Below are positions 35,840 to 44,689 of a stretch of DNA of 64,000 bases, one piece after another. Where the stretch lies: positions 186,001 to 250,000 of the forward strand of contig CANMHB010000003.1 of the NCBI GenBank assembly GCA_947497485.1, written 5' to 3'. The stretch comes from Flavobacteriales bacterium (GTDB taxonomy: Bacteria > Bacteroidota > Bacteroidia > Flavobacteriales_D > Crocinitomicaceae). The first letter of the stretch is position 1, and every line of letters starts with the position of its first letter. The notes under the pieces were generated by a model. It had not been told where the DNA came from. It did not search any database and saw only the letters and a list, made by a program, of their open reading frames with translations. Made by a program: the position numbers and the translations under genes.

Positions 35840-36652
35840 TCATGCTTTTGAATCGATCCGACTTAATATTTTAAAAATATCTTGATGTAAATTGCGATAT
35901 GCTACTGATAAGTCGTTATCATCTAAGCGAACATCTGGGATTTCCTTTGAAATGTACGAAACAAACTTCCAAATCTCTAAAATAGACGACAAATGAACGG
36001 AGTAAGGTTCAAATTGAGGGTTCGATGACACCAAAAGAAAAGTTTGATTTTCATCGAGATGTGGATATAAAAATTTAAAAACGATTCCGTCTTCCTTTGA
36101 AACTACAATGCAAGGTGTGCCATTTTTGATTGTTGTCCAATCCTGAATAAACTCTCCTACCACATAAGAACCTGAAACCACAGGAGGCATTGAATCTCCC
36201 GAAATCGGAAATGCACGGTATTTTTTATTCTTCGATAAAAATGGTAACTGAAAACTTGGTAATTCTTTAACGAATTCGGGATCAGAATAACCTGCTACAT
36301 AGCCAGCTCGTGCTTTTTCAGGTATTAGTTCAATTGTTTCCTCGTTATTTTGATCGACCACGGATGTTAAAATTCGTAAACTCGAACCGGAAGCTTGGTT
36401 ACGCCATTCGTTTGAAAATTGCTCCCATTCAGAATTGCTTAAGCTAGCCAGATCTTTCTGAATTAAATGGTCAATTGAAATTTGAAAATACTTACTAAAT
36501 AAGACTAGATTTTCAATGTTTGGGGTTGCCACTTCATTTTCATAACCACTATAAGTTGAACGATGCATTTTTAGTTCATTAGCAACTTCTTCTTGTGATT
36601 TTTTACAACGTTTACGGAGAACTTTCAAATTTTTAGCTACAAACATTTTCAT
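35840..36652 (-). CDS. XRE-family regulator with S24 peptidase-like domain
   Basis: A 270-residue LexA/CI-like repressor. The N-terminal helix-turn-helix is KNLKVLRKRCKKSQEEVANELKM with YSGYENEVATPNIENL. The C-terminal S24 domain has a possible self-cleavage site ARAGY (Ala-Gly), the serine motif GDSMPP and the lysine in VFKFLYPH, so the catalytic dyad looks intact. Such proteins regulate stress or prophage genes, but no prophage is seen here. The promoter is TTTG-N20-TATTTTTG just upstream (36662-36669). Targets are unknown. Confidence 0.88.
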   Translation of the reverse strand: MKMFVAKNLKVLRKRCKKSQEEVANELKMHRSTYSGYENEVATPNIENLVLFSKYFQISIDHLIQKDLASLSNSEWEQFSNEWRNQASGSSLRILTSVVDQNNEETIELIPEKARAGYVAGYSDPEFVKELPSFQLPFLSKNKKYRAFPISGDSMPPVVSGSYVVGEFIQDWTTIKNGTPCIVVSKEDGIVFKFLYPHLDENQTFLLVSSNPQFEPYSVHLSSILEIWKFVSYISKEIPDVRLDDNDLSVAYRNLHQDIFKILSRIDSKA

Positions 36653-36661
36653 TCTTTTTTA

Positions 36662-36693
36662 CAAAAATAAAAATTTCCAATAAAGTAACCAAA
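36662..36693 (-). promoter_or_regulatory. Promoter of the S24-type regulator gene
   Basis: Minus-strand TATTTTTG (36662-36669) is preceded by TTTG with a 20-base spacer, matching both Bacteroidota promoter boxes. It lies about 10 bases before the first ATG. Confidence 0.6.
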
Positions 36694-36715
36694 ATTATGA
36701 TTGTATTTTAATCAA

Positions 36716-37498
36716 TTATTGCGAGACGAATTGATAAATAATATAACCAGTTTGTTGAACCGCAGCGCTTCCGGAATAATTAAAACGTGACAGCTTGGCA
36801 TATTTCTGAGCTTGTTCAATCATACACGAAGATGCATTTCGGCTTTTATCAGGTTCATACGTGGCTCGAGAAACATAACCGGATTGATTCACGGAAATAG
36901 AAATATAAACAACTCCTGATCCTTTACCGCAAGTATAACCTGGATTTCGAACATACCAATTATTTCCTTCGAATGCAGTTCTGCCCGGCACACTGAAATC
37001 TACCATAACATTTCCTGCATATTGATTTTGTTTCCCTGATTGATTTGATTCATTCGACTTTGAACCGGAATTATTGTTCTTTTGTGATTTAGTGGATTTT
37101 CTTTCCTCCATTTCTTTTATTATTCGCTCACGTTCTTGCTTACCCCCTGCCTCATCAAAAAGTTTTTTTTCGAAGTCTTTCGCTGCTTTTTCTGGATCGC
37201 CAGAGGATTTATTTTGAGACCATTCTTGGAATGATTTTTCACGTTTGTCATTTACGTCACGTGTTATGTTTTTAACGGGCTGATTTGAATTATTTGGATC
37301 AAGAATTTCAATATTTTCAGGTGTTAGCTCCAACATTTCGTCTTCTATTACTACTTGTGCCTCTGGCCCAAATGGCTCAATCGGAAGGGTATTTTTAACC
37401 GATGTAAATTCGCTGTAAACAAATATAAAAGTATAAACCGCAATAGCCGAAATAATGGCTAACATCAAGCGATCAGTGCGATTCATTACTCTTTTCAT
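36716..37498 (-). CDS. TonB-like membrane-anchored protein
   Basis: A 260-residue protein with one N-terminal membrane helix (MLAIISAIAVYTFIFVYSEF), a long Glu, Lys, Ser and Asn-rich periplasmic linker (about 50-165), and a C-terminal domain (VVYISISVNQSGYVSRATYEP ... AQKYAKLSRF) resembling TonB/AgmX C-domains that contact outer-membrane proteins. Whether it is a true energy transducer is unclear; no ExbB/ExbD genes are nearby. Its ATG overlaps the upstream WG-repeat gene by four bases. Confidence 0.75.
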   Translation of the reverse strand: MKRVMNRTDRLMLAIISAIAVYTFIFVYSEFTSVKNTLPIEPFGPEAQVVIEDEMLELTPENIEILDPNNSNQPVKNITRDVNDKREKSFQEWSQNKSSGDPEKAAKDFEKKLFDEAGGKQERERIIKEMEERKSTKSQKNNNSGSKSNESNQSGKQNQYAGNVMVDFSVPGRTAFEGNNWYVRNPGYTCGKGSGVVYISISVNQSGYVSRATYEPDKSRNASSCMIEQAQKYAKLSRFNYSGSAAVQQTGYIIYQFVSQ

Positions 37499-39591
37499 TC
37501 CGTCCTTTTCAAAAATCGTTTGGTACGAATAAAATAATACAAAAATTCGTTTTCGTTAAATAAAGTTAGGCAATCCTTTTCAAAAAGTTGAATCCGATCG
37601 TAAATAATTGGTAATACTTCTTTACCTGAAAAATCATACAGGCCACATTTTGATCCTTTAATTATAATTAAAAACTGTTCTTCGAAAACTTTAATTGAAT
37701 TAAACTCGATTGGCAACACCAAACCCAATTGATAATTGAGCATACCCGTTAGGCCATTCTTTTGGATTAAAATACCTCGATTGTTCCAATCTTCAATTAG
37801 TTCAAATTCATAGGGTGTTACAATTTTACCTTTTAAATCGATTAAACCCCATTTTCCGTCCTTTACTGTTGGGATATAATTTACATACTTTCCGATTTGA
37901 TCCAATGAAGTTTTAAATGCTAATTTCGCTTTATCGTCTATCAACCCAAATTTTCCTTTTTTTCGATAAATGGCATATCCTTTTGAAAATTGAGCTAATT
38001 CCAATGAATTTGGAAAATATTCCATAGATAAATCAAACAACTTTGAACCATCTTTTTTGATCCAGTTTAATTGCGAACCTATTTTAACAATTGCCGTGTT
38101 ATTCTCGGAATTAAAAGCGGATATTTCATCATATATCGGTTCGGTTAACTTAACTCCTTCCGCCGATATTAAGCCTTTCTTGGAGTTTAATGTATAAATA
38201 AATTGACCTTCGTTAAACTTAACTAAGTCATCAAATTGACATTTGATTTTTATATTCAAACTTGAATCAATCAATCCAAATAGATTATTCTGTTTTACAA
38301 TGGTAAATCCGTTTGATAACAAACCTACTTCCTGAAATTCAACCGCAGAAAGTTCTATTAGGTTTTGATCATAAAACACGTAATGAGAATCTAACATTCC
38401 AGCGTAAATATTCGAGGAAAAAACAAACAAATCAGCAAAATCCCTAGATGAGATAATTCTCCCTGATCGATCAATCAAATTATATAAATCATTTTTAATG
38501 ACAATTGCTCTTGCATTGTTGAAATCAAGAATTTCATCAAACCCGAATTCCACAACAAGCTCGTTCTTTTTATTAATGACACCATATTTTGAATATTTTG
38601 AAACTACAGCAAGTCCGTCTTTAAAAGGACCAACTTCATCATATTCAGCAGGAATTACAATCTTACCCGAAGCATTTATATATCCATATTTTTCATTGTA
38701 TGCAACTGGAAAATAAGATTCAAGATAGATGCTTCTGTCCGTTTTTAACTCTTCGATAAAAGGATAATCAGCAAATTCTTTTTGAAAGGAGTCAAATTTA
38801 GCAGGGTCGAAATCCATCATGTAGAGCTGATAAAGCTGTCTCCAAGCATCGTTTATATTTCTATTTTTCGGATACGTAGAAATAAACTGCTTGTATGCGT
38901 TTATATCAGCCAATTTAGTTGCTAATTCGTAAATTCGATTCTCTGCATCAACATAATGTTTATTTTCAGGATAATCATTTACAAACTTTTCATAGTCAGA
39001 CAACATTCCTGAGCGAGTAGCCTCTTCAAATTGCTGATCTTGCAACAAAGAATTGGCAGGTTTTGAATAAATCGAGTTAGGGTATTTTGCTAAAAAATTA
39101 TGCGTCAACTGACTAGTATTAAGCGCTTTCATTTCAAAAAAAGAAATTGAATCCCTCAATAGAATAGCTTTTCCCAATTGATTTGACCAGCTATTTTGAT
39201 CAATGAACTTTTGCAAACTTATTTCTGTGGGAGTATTCAGTATTTCTTCAAAAAGTTCATCACTCACTAATTGCTTCCATGATTGAATAGCCAGCGAATC
39301 AAATTGAAATTTCGAAAACTTAAGCCTATCTTTTGTATTCAACGACCCAAAAGAACTTTCAGATATTAAAATGTATCGGTAGGCACTATCTAAATTTTGA
39401 TAATCGTGTCGCAAATAAAGCTGAGTTAAACCAAAGGCAGAAATGGATTCTTGCTTTTTAATCGATTTTTGGAAAAGCTTATGAGCGGTATAATAATCCT
39501 TGCGATTTAAGGATTCAAAAGCTTTGTCAATTCGATTCGAAAACACCAAATAAGCTTGAAGAAAAACCAGTAAAAATAACAGGAGTTTCAT
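37495..39591 (-). CDS. WG-repeat secreted protein
   Basis: A 698-residue exported protein with an N-terminal hydrophobic signal (LLLFLLVFLQAYLVFS). The first 250 residues are helical, TPR-like, and contain several Tyr-Pro-x-Asn segments. From about 290 on there are roughly eight WG repeats (KYGYINxxGKIVIPxEYDEV, KWGLIDLKGKIVTPYEFELI), a module found in surface proteins of Bacteroidota with no settled function. It lies between nadE and the TonB-like gene, overlapping the latter by four bases. Confidence 0.87.
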   Translation of the reverse strand: MKLLLFLLVFLQAYLVFSNRIDKAFESLNRKDYYTAHKLFQKSIKKQESISAFGLTQLYLRHDYQNLDSAYRYILISESSFGSLNTKDRLKFSKFQFDSLAIQSWKQLVSDELFEEILNTPTEISLQKFIDQNSWSNQLGKAILLRDSISFFEMKALNTSQLTHNFLAKYPNSIYSKPANSLLQDQQFEEATRSGMLSDYEKFVNDYPENKHYVDAENRIYELATKLADINAYKQFISTYPKNRNINDAWRQLYQLYMMDFDPAKFDSFQKEFADYPFIEELKTDRSIYLESYFPVAYNEKYGYINASGKIVIPAEYDEVGPFKDGLAVVSKYSKYGVINKKNELVVEFGFDEILDFNNARAIVIKNDLYNLIDRSGRIISSRDFADLFVFSSNIYAGMLDSHYVFYDQNLIELSAVEFQEVGLLSNGFTIVKQNNLFGLIDSSLNIKIKCQFDDLVKFNEGQFIYTLNSKKGLISAEGVKLTEPIYDEISAFNSENNTAIVKIGSQLNWIKKDGSKLFDLSMEYFPNSLELAQFSKGYAIYRKKGKFGLIDDKAKLAFKTSLDQIGKYVNYIPTVKDGKWGLIDLKGKIVTPYEFELIEDWNNRGILIQKNGLTGMLNYQLGLVLPIEFNSIKVFEEQFLIIIKGSKCGLYDFSGKEVLPIIYDRIQLFEKDCLTLFNENEFLYYFIRTKRFLKRTE

Positions 39592-39607
39592 CCTTGTAAA
39601 TTTGTTT

Positions 39608-40378
39608 TTATTTTAAATTCTTTGGGATTTCACAAACTGGAATTGGAACCATTTTATGCTTATTGGCATTGTGAAATTTAGAGTAAATTGCAACAACCTC
39701 CTTTTGTCGTTCAGACAAAGAAATTTCCTTTCCTGAATTTAGATATTCCATTGCCCATTCGAGCTCTGGATAGGTTGCACCAATTTGATCCTCATCACTG
39801 CGTCCATCTTCCCACAAACCATCCGTTGGAACCGCATTCAAAATTTCATCGATTACGTTCAACTCACGAGCTAACTGAAAAACTTCCGTTTTATATAAAT
39901 CGGCAATTGGACTAACATCTACTCCACCGTCACCATATTTCGTAAAAAAACCAACTCCAAAATCCTCGACCTTGTTACCCGTACCTGCTACCAGACAACC
40001 ATTTGCTTGAGCAACTGCATATAACGTTGTCATTCGAAATCGAGATCGTGAATTTGCCATTGCCAAATTATTTTGCTCAAGATCAAAAGGCATTAACTCC
40101 TCAAATTCACCAAAAACATTGGAAAGGTTTATTTCAAAGGATAAAACATTGGAATAACGCTTCATTAAATCTTGAATGTGCTTTTGAGCACGATCATATT
40201 CAGCTTTCGTTTGACGAATTGGCATATTCAACAAAATAACTTTTCTACCTGTTTCAGCACAGAGTATAGAAGTCAAGGCAGAATCAATCCCTCCAGAAAT
40301 ACCAACAACAAAACCACTTGAATTTGCCTTTTCACAATAGGCTTTAAGCCATTCAACAATATATTTCGATTTACTCAC
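39608..40378 (-). CDS. nadE: Ammonia-dependent NAD+ synthetase
   Basis: The last step of NAD+ synthesis: amidation of nicotinate adenine dinucleotide with ATP and ammonia. The N-type ATP pyrophosphatase P-loop SGGIDSALTSI (about 26-36) is clear, with GTGNKVEDFGVGFFTKYGDGGVD, the family's substrate loop, in the middle. At 256 residues there is no glutaminase domain, so ammonia is used directly. It follows the barrel gene by six bases and lies near gldB-gldC, as in flavobacteria, though on the opposite strand here. Confidence 0.95.
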   Translation of the reverse strand: MSKSKYIVEWLKAYCEKANSSGFVVGISGGIDSALTSILCAETGRKVILLNMPIRQTKAEYDRAQKHIQDLMKRYSNVLSFEINLSNVFGEFEELMPFDLEQNNLAMANSRSRFRMTTLYAVAQANGCLVAGTGNKVEDFGVGFFTKYGDGGVDVSPIADLYKTEVFQLARELNVIDEILNAVPTDGLWEDGRSDEDQIGATYPELEWAMEYLNSGKEISLSERQKEVVAIYSKFHNANKHKMVPIPVCEIPKNLK

Positions 40379-40384
40379 GAAAGA

Positions 40385-41185
40385 TTAAAACAATATTGAA
40401 ACTTTCAACATAATTTGGCTCAAATTCGCATTATTGGAAAAATAACTTCGACTAAGCCCATTGTCCAATGTATACAACGATTTATTTTCTGCCTTGCGAT
40501 CCAAAAACAATGGCGTTATTCCGTAGAAATAACCTGCCTCTGCTACTAAAGCAGTAGAACCAACAAAATTCCATTCCGCGCCCGCTGTCAAACCAACAGA
40601 ACCATTGTAAAAGAATGTTTCCCCACTAGCTCGCATGTTTGAAAATTCTGCTGTTTCATTTGAAACTAAATCAATTCCGGAATCATTCATTTTATTGGAA
40701 ACCAAAAAATTATTTCTGATTCCAAACTTTCCAAAATAACGGAAATCGCCAATAAAATCGGTCCTAAATAAAAACATTAAAGGTATAGTCACATAAATAG
40801 GTTTTTGATTTCGCTCTTGCAATTGAAAAACACCTGTTGCATCATTTGAGTTTTTATCACTTAAAATTTCTTTATCATTGTAATCGTAATAAGTTCCGGA
40901 TGAAGGTTTAAATTTGTATGTCCCAAATTCAAACTCTAATCCATACGCCAACCCCAAATTCTTTGAATTTTTAAAAGAAGAATGAATCAAAACACCAATT
41001 CCTAAGTTAGAACCTACTCCATTTGATTCCATTTTGTTTGTTCCCATACGTAACAAGTTCAAACCAAATGTACCTGTAAGTCCAGCTTGTGTTTTTTTAT
41101 CACTTATTCCCTGGGCGTAACTCGCACCTGCAAACAAAATACCCGCAAAAGCAACAACAATTAATTTCGTGTTAAGTGTTTTCAT
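40385..41185 (-). CDS. Outer-membrane beta-barrel protein
   Basis: A 266-residue protein with a signal peptide ending near GASYAQ and alternating beta strands through the mature chain, ending LSQIMLKVSILF with a terminal aromatic residue. This fits the porin/OmpW-like barrel (outer membrane beta-barrel family) of Bacteroidota, without a closer identity. Its -7 element TATTTTTG is at 41216-41223, back to back with the gldB promoter. Cotranscribed with nadE. Confidence 0.78.
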   Translation of the reverse strand: MKTLNTKLIVVAFAGILFAGASYAQGISDKKTQAGLTGTFGLNLLRMGTNKMESNGVGSNLGIGVLIHSSFKNSKNLGLAYGLEFEFGTYKFKPSSGTYYDYNDKEILSDKNSNDATGVFQLQERNQKPIYVTIPLMFLFRTDFIGDFRYFGKFGIRNNFLVSNKMNDSGIDLVSNETAEFSNMRASGETFFYNGSVGLTAGAEWNFVGSTALVAEAGYFYGITPLFLDRKAENKSLYTLDNGLSRSYFSNNANLSQIMLKVSILF

Positions 41186-41205
41186 GTTAAATTATTTTAT
41201 ATTCT

Positions 41206-41223
41206 TAATTTTGGTCAAAAATA
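41206..41223. promoter_or_regulatory. Back-to-back divergent promoters of gldB and the barrel gene
   Basis: Plus-strand TAATTTTG (41206-41213) reads toward gldB, ending 19 bases before its GTG; minus-strand TATTTTTG (41216-41223) reads toward the barrel gene. The two -7 boxes are only two bases apart, so the two transcripts probably interfere or are coordinated. Confidence 0.55.
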
Positions 41224-41232
41224 CGAAATTTC

Positions 41233-42246
41233 GTGAAACGTCTTTTACAATTAGTTACATCAATCTCAATAATCAGTTTATTTCTTTTTAGTTGCAATTC
41301 GAACCGATTTGACGTTGAAGTTGGTGATATCTCGTTGAACGTCAAATTTGTAAATTTAGATTCCATCCTGCGAAAAGCTACACTCAAGCAAATCGTTGAA
41401 CTTAGAAATGAATTCAAACGTAAAAAATCAGACATACTTGATTACAATGTCGGATATTGTTTACACATTAATTTAAACAACGATACTTCTTTCTTTAATG
41501 GGAAAAGTAGATTTTACACGAACGACTACATTAAGGAATTAGAAACGTACATTTCGAAAAATCAAATTTTAAATCCGGATCGAAAATCCAGAATTGTAAA
41601 TGGATTAAAAAGACTAAAAGCGAACTACCCTAATGGAAAAATCCCAAGTTCAATTTATCAAATTAATTCCTCTTTTTCATCAAGTGTTTTTTGCACTGAA
41701 AGTGAGATTGCGATTGGAATTGAGCGCTATCTTGGACCTGAAAACAAGTTAATTAAACAACTACCAACTCAGGAATTTTATAATTGGATTAAGGAAAGCA
41801 TGCGAGATGAGTACCTTGAACGGGACGTAATTGCAGCTTGGCTGATGACTAACTATGTTGACGAAACCACAGAAAACTTTGCAAGCGAAATGATCCGTTG
41901 GGGTAAGATTTTATATATTACACAAACCTGCCTTCCAGAAATTGATGAACGAATCATTCTGCGTTACGACAAAGAACAATTTGATTGGGCGAATAATTCA
42001 ACGAGTTCTTTCTGGAAATACCTTGTTAAAAATGAAGTTTTATTTAAAATTGATGAGGAAACAAGAATGAACTTATTAAAAGAAGGCCCGCATAGTATAG
42101 GCTTACCTCAAGAAAGCCCAGATCGTATGGGGCAGTTCATGGGTTTTCAAATTGTTAAAAGTTATATGGAAGATCATGATATTTCACTTCCAGAATTGGT
42201 AAAATTACCTTACAACGAAATTCTACAGAAATACAAGCTAGATTAA
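41233..42246 (+). CDS. gldB: Gliding motility lipoprotein GldB
   Basis: A 337-residue lipoprotein of the gliding machinery of Bacteroidota, required for motility in Flavobacterium. The lipobox is LFLFSC (Cys21). Family features include FVNLDSIL near the N-terminus, an aspartate-rich region, ERYLGPENKLIKQLP and the C-terminal GPHSIGLPQESPDRMGQFMG. It starts with GTG at 41233 and is immediately followed by gldC. Together with T9SS-sorted proteins elsewhere, this suggests a T9SS and possibly gliding motility. Confidence 0.9.
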   Translation: MKRLLQLVTSISIISLFLFSCNSNRFDVEVGDISLNVKFVNLDSILRKATLKQIVELRNEFKRKKSDILDYNVGYCLHINLNNDTSFFNGKSRFYTNDYIKELETYISKNQILNPDRKSRIVNGLKRLKANYPNGKIPSSIYQINSSFSSSVFCTESEIAIGIERYLGPENKLIKQLPTQEFYNWIKESMRDEYLERDVIAAWLMTNYVDETTENFASEMIRWGKILYITQTCLPEIDERIILRYDKEQFDWANNSTSSFWKYLVKNEVLFKIDEETRMNLLKEGPHSIGLPQESPDRMGQFMGFQIVKSYMEDHDISLPELVKLPYNEILQKYKLD

Positions 42247-42247
42247 A

Positions 42248-42595
42248 ATGGACGAAAAAATTTCAAAAAAATCAGAGATCAAGATTGAGATTGGACTTAA
42301 CTCAAATAATTTACCATTGCAAATGAATTGGAGTTCATCGGATGGAGGTATTAAAGATTCTCCTGCAAGTGCATTTATGCTTTCACTTTGGGATCCATCT
42401 GAAAAAAATACGATGAAAATAGATCTTTGGACCAAGGATATGACTGTTGAAGAAATGAAACAGTTTTTTCATCAAACTCTACTCACAATGGCAGATTCAT
42501 TTGAAAAGGCAACAGGTGAGCATTTAATTTCAGAAGACCTTCGTGACTACTGTTTCCACTTCGCAAGCAAAATGAATATTCTTCCTGAAGAATGA
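42248..42595 (+). CDS. gldC: Gliding motility protein GldC
   Basis: A 115-residue cytoplasmic protein that improves gliding efficiency; in Flavobacterium it is next to gldB. The family pattern is visible in IEIGLNSNNLPLQMNWSSSD and the conserved segment MKIDLWTKDMTVEEMKQFFHQT. One base separates it from gldB, and its end overlaps the next gene by four bases (ATGA). Confidence 0.9.
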   Translation: MDEKISKKSEIKIEIGLNSNNLPLQMNWSSSDGGIKDSPASAFMLSLWDPSEKNTMKIDLWTKDMTVEEMKQFFHQTLLTMADSFEKATGEHLISEDLRDYCFHFASKMNILPEE

Positions 42596-43383
42596 AATTC
42601 AACCTAAACAAAATGTCAACGGTTCATAATGATGTAATCGAATATGCGTTTATATCCAACGAAATTTCAATTTCGCTTAATGAATATTTAGGTAAAGAAA
42701 TTAAACTGACTTGGACAGGTAACATCTTTTGTCGGAAGTGTTCAAAGAAAACAAAGAAATCATTTGGAGAAGGATTCTGTTATCCTTGTTTCTCGTCGGC
42801 ACCTGAAGCTAGCCCATGTATCCTACACCCTGAATTGTGCGAAGCACATTTGGGAAAAGGTCGTGATTTGGAATATGAACAAAAGAATCACAACCAGCCG
42901 CATTTTGTCTATTTGGCTGCTACAGAAATTGTAAAAGTTGGGGTAACTCGAGCTACGCAAGTCCCAACCCGTTGGATTGATCAAGGAGCGCGTCAAGCCC
43001 TAATTATAGCTGAAACACCCAACCGTTATTTGGCAGGAGTCATCGAAGTTGCTTTAAAAGACATATACTCCGATAAAACAAACTGGCAAAATATGCTTCG
43101 GAATATGACTGATGATTCCATTGATCTTATTGATGAAAAATGGAAAACCGAAGAACTCCTTCCTTCTGATTTATCTTCTTATATTACTGATTCTGAAGAA
43201 GTTTTTGATTTCAATTATCCAATAATTTCCTATCCTGAAAAAGTCACTGCTTTAAACTTTGATAAAACAAGCGATGTTTCAGGAATATTAACTGGAATTA
43301 GAGGACAATATCTTATTTTTGATAATCATAATGTAATAAACATCCGACGACATACTGGATATGAAATTGAATTTAATGCGTAG
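42592..43383 (+). CDS. DUF2797 protein
   Basis: A 263-residue protein of the DUF2797 family. It has a zinc-like CRKCSKKTKKSFGEGFCYPC segment (two Cys pairs) at about 45-64, followed by SAPEASPCILHPELCEAHLGKGRD, which carries further Cys and His residues. A VYLAATEIVKVGVTR segment resembles a GIY-YIG-like strand, seen in this family. Function is unknown. Translationally coupled to gldC and overlapping the next gene by 23 bases or 8, depending on the start chosen there. Confidence 0.88.
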   Translation: MKFNLNKMSTVHNDVIEYAFISNEISISLNEYLGKEIKLTWTGNIFCRKCSKKTKKSFGEGFCYPCFSSAPEASPCILHPELCEAHLGKGRDLEYEQKNHNQPHFVYLAATEIVKVGVTRATQVPTRWIDQGARQALIIAETPNRYLAGVIEVALKDIYSDKTNWQNMLRNMTDDSIDLIDEKWKTEELLPSDLSSYITDSEEVFDFNYPIISYPEKVTALNFDKTSDVSGILTGIRGQYLIFDNHNVINIRRHTGYEIEFNA

Positions 43384-43861
43384 TATAATCATTCACATAT
43401 TAGACTTTTTCTACCCCATTGTTCGGCGTTTTATTCCGAAGGAAACCTATTATTACGCAGCATGTGGTGGAGGAAATCTTGTTCTAAGCTGGTTTTTATT
43501 TTTCTTTTTCTATCAAATTGTTTTTCAAAAAGAAGTTACTCATTATTACATAAGCTGGTTAGGCTACAAGCACGTGGCTATTTCTGCTCATACATATAGT
43601 TCATTTTCGACATTTTTAATTTCATTCACAATCGGATTTCTATTAAATCGTTATGTTGTTTTCACAAAAAGTGAATTGAAAGGATATATTCAGCTTTTTC
43701 GATACGGATTAAGTGCTTGCATTACATATTTCCTAGGGTGGATTTTATTGAAATTATTTGTAGAATCATTGATGATTTTCCCTTCAATTGCAAATATTCT
43801 TTCTTCATGCATTATCGTCGGTTTTAGCTACATAATGCAACGAAAATTTACTTTCAAATAG
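43361..43861 (+). CDS. GtrA-family membrane protein
   Basis: A 166-residue inner-membrane protein with four predicted helices and the GtrA pattern (YAACGGGNLVLSWFLFFFF, GFLLNRYVVF, FRYGLSACITYFLGWIL, IVGFSYIMQRKFTF). GtrA proteins are thought to help move lipid-linked sugars across the membrane. ATG 43361 and ATG 43376 both fit; the second overlaps the DUF2797 gene by only 8 bases. Confidence 0.87.
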   Translation: MKLNLMRSIIIHILDFFYPIVRRFIPKETYYYAACGGGNLVLSWFLFFFFYQIVFQKEVTHYYISWLGYKHVAISAHTYSSFSTFLISFTIGFLLNRYVVFTKSELKGYIQLFRYGLSACITYFLGWILLKLFVESLMIFPSIANILSSCIIVGFSYIMQRKFTFK

Positions 43862-44674
43862 TTATTCAACCGGCTTCATTCGGATATCAACTTCAAAGAA
43901 ATGATTAGGCTTTAAGTGTGGCTTTAATTCGGATGATACTTCCATATTTGGAAGATAAACTGCGCATAAAGTATTTTCAACAAGATAGATATGCTGATGT
44001 TTCTCTTTAGGAATCCCTTTATAAATACCTAATAAAACTTCATAGCGTGGGGTTTCTGTATCGCTTTTTGCATCATGCCAAACCATTATTGAATCATCTG
44101 ATTTTAAAAAAGGCAACATCCGCTTTGTATCAAATTCAACTGCATCTGTATGATGATCTCCATCAATAAAAACTACATCAAATTTCTTGTTTAAATTCTC
44201 AAAATCGAACGTTCTCGAATCACCAAAAAGATGGGTGACATTTTCTTTTTCTTTAGAAAAAAATCGATGCGCATTGATGTAATCCTGAGAAAGATTTAAC
44301 TGTTTTAGTTGCTCATCAGATAAATTCAGGGTGAAACAATTTTCAACAATATCCGAAACGTTTGAGACACTCTCACCTCTCCATGTTCCAATCTCTAAAT
44401 AATCCGAAGCGTTGGTTCGCTGACAAACTAGTTTCAACAAAAGAAAATCCGTAATTAATGAAGAACCACCTAAAAAGGAATAAGGGGTTACTGTTTGAAT
44501 GGATGAAAGATCGCCTATGGAAGCAAGTGAAATTTGTTTGAGGGGATTTGAATTCGGAAATTGTACTTTGAAATCAGATTTAAATGAATCATCTGTATTT
44601 AAAACATTGTTTATCAAATACGGCTTTTTCATTAGTAAAATAATCCCCTTGAAAAATTTCTGAAGTTTGTTCAT
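43862..44674 (-). CDS. Class I SAM-dependent methyltransferase
   Basis: A 270-residue methyltransferase-fold protein. The SAM-binding motif I is YLEIGTWRGES, and a later VVFIDGDHHTDAVEFD is the post-motif acidic strand typical of Methyltransf_24. The acceptor is probably a glycan or related surface molecule, given the flippase and glycosyltransferase next to it; this is context inference. Convergent with the GtrA gene. Confidence 0.87.
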   Translation of the reverse strand: MNKLQKFFKGIILLMKKPYLINNVLNTDDSFKSDFKVQFPNSNPLKQISLASIGDLSSIQTVTPYSFLGGSSLITDFLLLKLVCQRTNASDYLEIGTWRGESVSNVSDIVENCFTLNLSDEQLKQLNLSQDYINAHRFFSKEKENVTHLFGDSRTFDFENLNKKFDVVFIDGDHHTDAVEFDTKRMLPFLKSDDSIMVWHDAKSDTETPRYEVLLGIYKGIPKEKHQHIYLVENTLCAVYLPNMEVSSELKPHLKPNHFFEVDIRMKPVE

Positions 44675-44689
44675 TCCAATTTTATTCCT

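Noticed and set aside
35840-36652. Prophage immunity repressor
   Set aside because: The S24-type regulator has no phage genes near it; such regulators are also ordinary chromosomal genes in Bacteroidota.
42592-43383. Second GIY-YIG nuclease
   Set aside because: The DUF2797 protein has a strand like YLAATEIVKVGVTR but its Cys-rich N-terminal part fits DUF2797, so it was named by that family.
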